Shown here: piece by piece, positions 41,788 to 45,586 of the stretch
How positions within the stretch are numbered: the stretch's first letter is position 1
Layout of the letters: each line of letters begins with the position of its first letter
Origin: JBIICS01 sp044238735
Lineage (GTDB): Bacteria; Bacteroidota; Bacteroidia; UBA4408
Direction of reading: 5' to 3'
DNA length: 45,586 bases
Assembly: GCA_044238735.1 (NCBI GenBank)
Contig: JBIICS010000005.1
Span: forward strand, 1-45,586
Program-made: the position numbers and the translations under genes
The notes under the pieces: model-generated
Told to the model about the DNA's origin: nothing
Seen by the model: the letters and a program-made list of their open reading frames with translations, nothing else
Database searches by the model: none

Positions 41788-42576
41788 ATGGTACAAAATC
41801 ACGAAATCGACTACAAAATTTTTGGAGAAGAAATGCAGTGCGTGCAAATAGAACTTGATCCTAACGAGACCGTAATCGGCGAACCCGGAAGTTTTATGAT
41901 GATGGATAATGAAGTGCAAATGGAAACTATTTTTGGAGATGGCTCTCAACAAAATAGTGGTTTATTTGGTAAATTATTTTCTGCCGGAAAACGATTGTTA
42001 ACCGGTGAGAATTTATTTATGACAGCTTTTACAAATGGAGGAAATGATAAAAAACATGTAACGTTTGCATCACCATATCCCGGAAAAATTGTACCGATGG
42101 ATTTAGCACAACTAGGTGGTAAGGTAATTTGCCAAAAAGATGCTTTTCTATGCGCTGCAAAGGGTGTTTCGGTTGGCATTCATTTTCAGCGTAAATTAGG
42201 TACCGGTTTGTTTGGTGGCGAAGGCTTCATCATGCAAAAATTGGAAGGCGATGGTATGGCTTTCGTTCATGCGGGAGGAACCATTGTAGAACGCATTATT
42301 CAACCCGGCGAAGTGTTGAAGATTGATACAGGATGTATTGTAGCTTATACGAAGGAAGTTGATTTTGATATTCAATTTGTAGGGGGTATTAAAAATACTT
42401 TCTTTGGGGGCGAAGGGGTTTTCTTTGCAACGTTAAGAGGTCCGGGTAAAGTATGGATTCAATCATTACCGATCAGCCGTTTGGCAGGTAGAATTATTCA
42501 ATACGGAAGTTTTAACCGAAAAGAGGAGGGAAGTATTTTAGGCGGATTTGGTAATTTGCTCGACGGAGATAATTAA
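41788..42576 (+). CDS. TIGR00266/AIM24 family protein
   Basis: 262-residue cytoplasmic protein of the TIGR00266 (DUF124, AIM24-like) family, a beta-sandwich/helix fold of unknown biochemical function. Signs are the start HEIDYKIFGEEMQCVQIEL, PGSFMMMDNEVQMET, LTGENLFMTAFTNGG, GKIVPMDL, the LGTGLFGGEGFIMQKLEGDG core, EVLKIDTGCIVAYTKEVDFD and the late FFGGEGVFFATLRGPGKVWI. The second GG-F/E motif and the final WIQSLPISRLAGRI are family markers. It stands alone, between its own promoter and a good terminator. Confidence 0.92.
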   Translation: MVQNHEIDYKIFGEEMQCVQIELDPNETVIGEPGSFMMMDNEVQMETIFGDGSQQNSGLFGKLFSAGKRLLTGENLFMTAFTNGGNDKKHVTFASPYPGKIVPMDLAQLGGKVICQKDAFLCAAKGVSVGIHFQRKLGTGLFGGEGFIMQKLEGDGMAFVHAGGTIVERIIQPGEVLKIDTGCIVAYTKEVDFDIQFVGGIKNTFFGGEGVFFATLRGPGKVWIQSLPISRLAGRIIQYGSFNRKEEGSILGGFGNLLDGDN

Positions 42577-42595
42577 TATTAAAAAACCTTGATTT

Positions 42596-42618
42596 AGGCG
42601 GCTTGTGCCGCCTTTTTT
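42596..42618 (+). terminator. Rho-independent terminator after the AIM24-family gene
   Basis: A 7-bp stem (AGGCGGC with GCCGCCT), loop TTGT, then TTTTT. It ends 14 bases before the next gene. Confidence 0.85.
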
Positions 42619-42632
42619 ATTAAATTAAAGGC

Positions 42633-43565
42633 GTGAGATTTTTAAAGTTCGCATTTATTTTAATGTTACTTGCCAATTTTTCAATTGGTATAAATTACTC
42701 GCTTGCTCAAAAGCATAGTTTTATCCCTCCTCATTACGAACCTATTGCAGAATGTATCTACAATTTTCAATTTCAGAAAGCTGATAGTTTAATAAAATAT
42801 GAAAAGTCTAAAGACAATAACTGGTTTTTGTTAATGAAGTGTAATTATTACTGGTGGATAATATTGACGGGAGAAGAAAGTAAAGAAAACATAGCTAATT
42901 TCGATTTCTATATCAATTCAATCATAAACAATCTGGGCAAGATTAATATTAAAAACCTTCTTAATGAGGATTTGTACATTATAGCTAATGCCTATGCGTT
43001 TAAAACCCGTTTGGCACTCTATAAATCCAATTATATTGCCGCGGCTGGCTATTTAAATAATTGTATTCGATATATTGAAGCTTCGCTCGGAAAAGAAGCT
43101 GTTTATGAACCTTTTCATTTAACAAGCGGCTTATATAATTATTTTGTTGATTTTGCTGCTAAGCGATATATATTTCTTCGTCCATATCTCGCAACTTTAC
43201 CCAAAGGAAGTACAACAAAAGGGTTTACATATTTATATAAACTAGCCGTTAGTAAAGATTGGGTACTTAACAATGAGGCTAATTATTTTTTGTGCAAATT
43301 ATTTCAGGAAACTGAAAAGAATTATATACAGGCAGAAAAATATGCCGAGGTAATGGTTAAGCGATATCCCGATAATATTGCATATGCGTATAATTATTTT
43401 GACGTTTTGCTTAATGCTGATAAAATTGAAGAGGCCCGCAAGGAACTGGTAAGAATAAACGTATTAAGTAAAACCCTGCCAGGATTAACAAGTAAACAAA
43501 GAAGTTTTTATATTAATAAAGCCCAAAACGATTTAAAAGTTTTTTATAAGAAAAAATCCGAATGA
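42633..43565 (+). CDS. Exported TPR-like protein of unknown function
   Basis: 310 residues from a GTG start (MRFLKFAFILMLLANFSIG). The signal peptide ends in SLAQ (about residue 26), so the protein is periplasmic or secreted. The mature part is helical with several paired helices, such as LYIIANAYAFKTRLALYKSN, NYIAAAGYLNNCIRYIEASL and QAEKYAEVMVKRYPDNIAYA, the last clearly TPR-like. I do not recognise a defined family. GTG is chosen because the first in-frame ATG (residue 11) would shorten the signal's charged start. The stop overlaps the next gene's start (ATGA), so both are co-translated. Confidence 0.8.
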   Translation: MRFLKFAFILMLLANFSIGINYSLAQKHSFIPPHYEPIAECIYNFQFQKADSLIKYEKSKDNNWFLLMKCNYYWWIILTGEESKENIANFDFYINSIINNLGKINIKNLLNEDLYIIANAYAFKTRLALYKSNYIAAAGYLNNCIRYIEASLGKEAVYEPFHLTSGLYNYFVDFAAKRYIFLRPYLATLPKGSTTKGFTYLYKLAVSKDWVLNNEANYFLCKLFQETEKNYIQAEKYAEVMVKRYPDNIAYAYNYFDVLLNADKIEEARKELVRINVLSKTLPGLTSKQRSFYINKAQNDLKVFYKKKSE

Positions 43566-44782
43566 AATACTTTTTAATGATATTCTTTTTTTTAAATCTA
43601 ACGGTTGCATGGTCGCAACCCGCTTATGTTTATTTTGAAAAAGCGGAAGAAGCCTTCAATAACCAGTCTTGGGATGCAGCAATTAAAAATTTAGACGAGT
43701 GTATTAAAAAGGATGCAAAACACGATCGAGCTCATGCTCTAAAAGCAGAAGCGCTTCTAAAACAGAATAAAGCTGATTTGGCCATGATCGAATTAAATGC
43801 CGCCTTGTCTTTAAATTCTAAGAACGAACAGGCTCTTCTTAATCGCTCTTCTTTATTCTTGGCAAAAAAAGACATTAAATCGGCCGAAAAAGATTTAAGT
43901 AAAGCAATTGAATTAAATCCTAATAATGCCTCCGCTATTTATCAGAAGGGGAAATTAAATTTAGAATTGAATAATTTAACTGAGGCCGAAAAAGATTTTA
44001 CTAAGGCCATAGAAAAAAAATGTAAAATATCAGATTGCTATTTTCAAAGTTTTATTTTAAAGTCTAATCATAAATCTATTTCCTTGGTAGAACTGGAATC
44101 AATAATTAACCAAGCTATAGACCTCGACAAGCAAAAAGGTATTTATTATTATCATAAAGCTATTTTGCAGCTTAAACTCAATAAAAACGATGAAGCCTAC
44201 TCCTCTTTTAAAAGTGCGGATGCATATAAATATCGCGATCAAATTTTATATCAAAATAGAGCGCCTCTTTTGCTTAGATTAAATAAACAGGATGAATGTC
44301 TTTCCGATCTTAATGTCTTGATTAATCAGTTTAAGTCAAAAAATGCCATAGATTATATTATGCGTGCCGATATTTTAACTCAAAAAAAAGACCTTATTAA
44401 TGCAAGTAAAGATTTAAATAAGGCGATCACTCTTGATAAAAATAATCCGGATACTTATTTATCAAAAGCTAAATTGGCTGTTGCTCAAAATAAAATGAGC
44501 ACTGTAATGCCCGATTTAAATAAAGCCATAGAAATGGGTACCCAAAACCCGGACGCCTATAAATTGCGTTCCGATTTGTTTTTTAAACAAAAGAAATTTT
44601 CCGAGGCTGCTTCCGATCTCACTTTCGCCCTTAAAGTAAATGAAGATGCTGATTTGTATTATCAACGCTCTAAATGTTTTTACGAATTAAAAAATCAGAA
44701 GGCGGCTTGCGAAGATGTTAATAAAGCTGCTGCCCTGGGGCATGCTCAGGCTAAAAAAGATATCATTTATGTTTGTAAATAA
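43562..44782 (+). CDS. Exported TPR repeat protein
   Basis: 406 residues. The signal peptide MKYFLMIFFFLNLTVAWSQ is followed by about ten TPR units, among them SWDAAIKNLDECIKKDAKHD, DIKSAEKDLSKAIELNPNNA, LTEAEKDFTKAIEKK, LINASKDLNKAITLDKNNPD and FSEAASDLTFALKVNEDADL, with the TPR pattern of Ala8/Gly and a P-N-x-(A/P) turn. TPR arrays usually hold protein partners; none is indicated. It starts in the ATGA overlap with the upstream gene and ends 6 bases before the lpxD-like gene. Confidence 0.87.
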   Translation: MKYFLMIFFFLNLTVAWSQPAYVYFEKAEEAFNNQSWDAAIKNLDECIKKDAKHDRAHALKAEALLKQNKADLAMIELNAALSLNSKNEQALLNRSSLFLAKKDIKSAEKDLSKAIELNPNNASAIYQKGKLNLELNNLTEAEKDFTKAIEKKCKISDCYFQSFILKSNHKSISLVELESIINQAIDLDKQKGIYYYHKAILQLKLNKNDEAYSSFKSADAYKYRDQILYQNRAPLLLRLNKQDECLSDLNVLINQFKSKNAIDYIMRADILTQKKDLINASKDLNKAITLDKNNPDTYLSKAKLAVAQNKMSTVMPDLNKAIEMGTQNPDAYKLRSDLFFKQKKFSEAASDLTFALKVNEDADLYYQRSKCFYELKNQKAACEDVNKAAALGHAQAKKDIIYVCK

Positions 44783-44788
44783 TTATTC

Positions 44789-45586
44789 ATGAAATTATCT
44801 CAAATTAAAACACTTAAAGAAGTTGCTGCTCTAATAAATGCCAGATACGAAGGAAACAGCGATTTTATTATTAGCGGTATAAACGAAATTCATATGGTAG
44901 CTGCTGGAGATTTAACTTTTGTTGATCATCCTAAGTATTACGATAAAGCACTAAATTCTGCTGCAACTACTATCCTTATTAATAAAGAAGTGGATTGCCC
45001 AAATGGAAAGGCTCTTATTTTTTCTGAGGATCCTTTTCGCGATTATAATTTTTTAACCCGTTATTTTCGCCCATCTCAATTTCAAACCGAACCAGTTCAT
45101 TCTTCGGTTAAAGTGGGAACAAACACAATCATAAGGGCTAATGTGAGTATTGGAGCTAATTCCATTATTGGCGAAAATTGCATCATTCATCCTAATGTAA
45201 CAATCTATGATAATTGTGTTATTGGTAATAATGTTGAAATTCATGCTGGTTCTGTTTTAGGTGCCGATGCATTTTATTTTAAAAAATATAAGGATACAGG
45301 TTTTAATAAAATGCATTCGTGCGGTCGTGTAATTATAGAAGATTTTGTTGAGATTGGTGCTGGATGTACTATAGATAAAGGTGTTTCTGGCGATACGCGC
45401 ATTGGAAAAGGAACTAAGTTAGATAATATGGTGCACGTAGGACATGATACCGTTATTGGTAAGAACTGCCTTTTTGCAGCTCAGGTTGGTATTGCCGGAT
45501 GTGTAGTGATAGAAGATGATGTGATTTTATGGGGACAAGGAGGTGTTCAGAAAGATTTAACAATTGGTAAAGGTGCTATTGTTCTC
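44789..45586 (+). CDS. lpxD: LpxD-like UDP-3-O-acylglucosamine N-acyltransferase, 3' end missing
   Basis: LpxD adds the N-linked 3-hydroxyacyl chain in lipid A synthesis. The frame runs from ATG at 44789 to the window edge, so at least 266 residues are present and the C-terminus is missing. The N-terminal uridine-binding domain reads MKLSQIKTLKEVAALINARY then GDLTFVDHPKYYDKAL near 48-63. After about residue 105 come left-handed beta-helix hexapeptide repeats (VKVGTNTIIRANVSIGANSI, IGENCIIHPNVTIYDNCVIG, IGKGTKLDNMVHVGHDTVIG). The His in VGHDTVIG is the likely catalytic base. No lpxC, fabZ or lpxA is seen before the edge. It sounds like the second, more divergent LpxD type of Bacteroidota; that is an impression, not proven. 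Confidence 0.87.
   Translation, partial: MKLSQIKTLKEVAALINARYEGNSDFIISGINEIHMVAAGDLTFVDHPKYYDKALNSAATTILINKEVDCPNGKALIFSEDPFRDYNFLTRYFRPSQFQTEPVHSSVKVGTNTIIRANVSIGANSIIGENCIIHPNVTIYDNCVIGNNVEIHAGSVLGADAFYFKKYKDTGFNKMHSCGRVIIEDFVEIGAGCTIDKGVSGDTRIGKGTKLDNMVHVGHDTVIGKNCLFAAQVGIAGCVVIEDDVILWGQGGVQKDLTIGKGAIVL

Noticed and set aside
1..45586. CRISPR arrays, insertion sequences, prophage genes, tRNA or rRNA genes
   Set aside because: I looked in every gap on both strands and saw no regularly spaced repeats, transposase, terminal inverted repeats or cloverleaf.

Overview
The window looks like a low-GC (roughly one third G+C by eye) chromosome segment of a Bacteroidota bacterium, outside the classic gut Bacteroides type. 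Four things support this. The type IX secretion (T9SS) outer-membrane translocon SprA is encoded whole, with maeB and ruvA just upstream. There is a cassette of a CHU_C-type T9SS cargo protein, a PorP/SprF-family protein and a PorE-like OmpA protein. Bacteroidota -7 motifs (TAnnTTTG) lie upstream of several genes, which otherwise lack clear Shine-Dalgarno sequences. Secreted proteins end their signal peptides in AQ, and there is a full set of phenylacetyl-CoA epoxygenase genes. I cannot place it below phylum/class. No tRNA, rRNA, CRISPR, insertion sequence or prophage was seen.

Layout. 1-5657: the 3' part of miaA, an unknown gene coupled to a DUF493 gene, an AI-2E/PerM family permease, the malic enzyme MaeB, and RuvA. 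5657-13033: sprA, starting on GTG inside the ruvA stop codon. 13087-15860: frr with its own promoter and terminator, then recG. 15872-18931 (minus strand): HMG-CoA lyase, a family 2 glycosyltransferase, a TauE/SafE permease and rsmE in one apparent operon. 19016-20311 (minus): a c-type cytochrome lipoprotein and a DUF5777-type beta-barrel protein. 20599-24391: paaABCD on the minus strand with paaE divergent from it. 24504-30816: the T9SS cassette. 30823-36356: SDR oxidoreductase (minus), ychF (plus), recQ (minus) and an EamA permease (minus). 36441-41672: a long-chain prenyl synthase, two MORN/YwqK-type envelope proteins, dnaG and a short-chain prenyl synthase. 41788-45586: an AIM24/TIGR00266 protein, two TPR-type exported proteins and the 5' part of an lpxD-like gene.

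How the genes fit together. SprA would be the translocon through which CHU_C-tagged proteins such as the one at 24504 leave the cell. The PorP/SprF protein and the peptidoglycan-binding PorE-like protein next to that cargo probably form its surface-anchoring or motor-linking module. PaaABCDE makes the ring epoxide of phenylacetyl-CoA; the rest of that pathway is not in the window. Much of the remainder is housekeeping: translation, recombination, priming, isoprenoids and lipid A.

The observations most worth a second look are the eight tandem carboxypeptidase-regulatory-like repeats in the PorE-like protein, the primase that has lost three of four zinc ligands, and the short CHU_C cargo tied to its own PorP/PorE pair. 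I did not find a clearly new defence or mobile system; this is mostly core genome.
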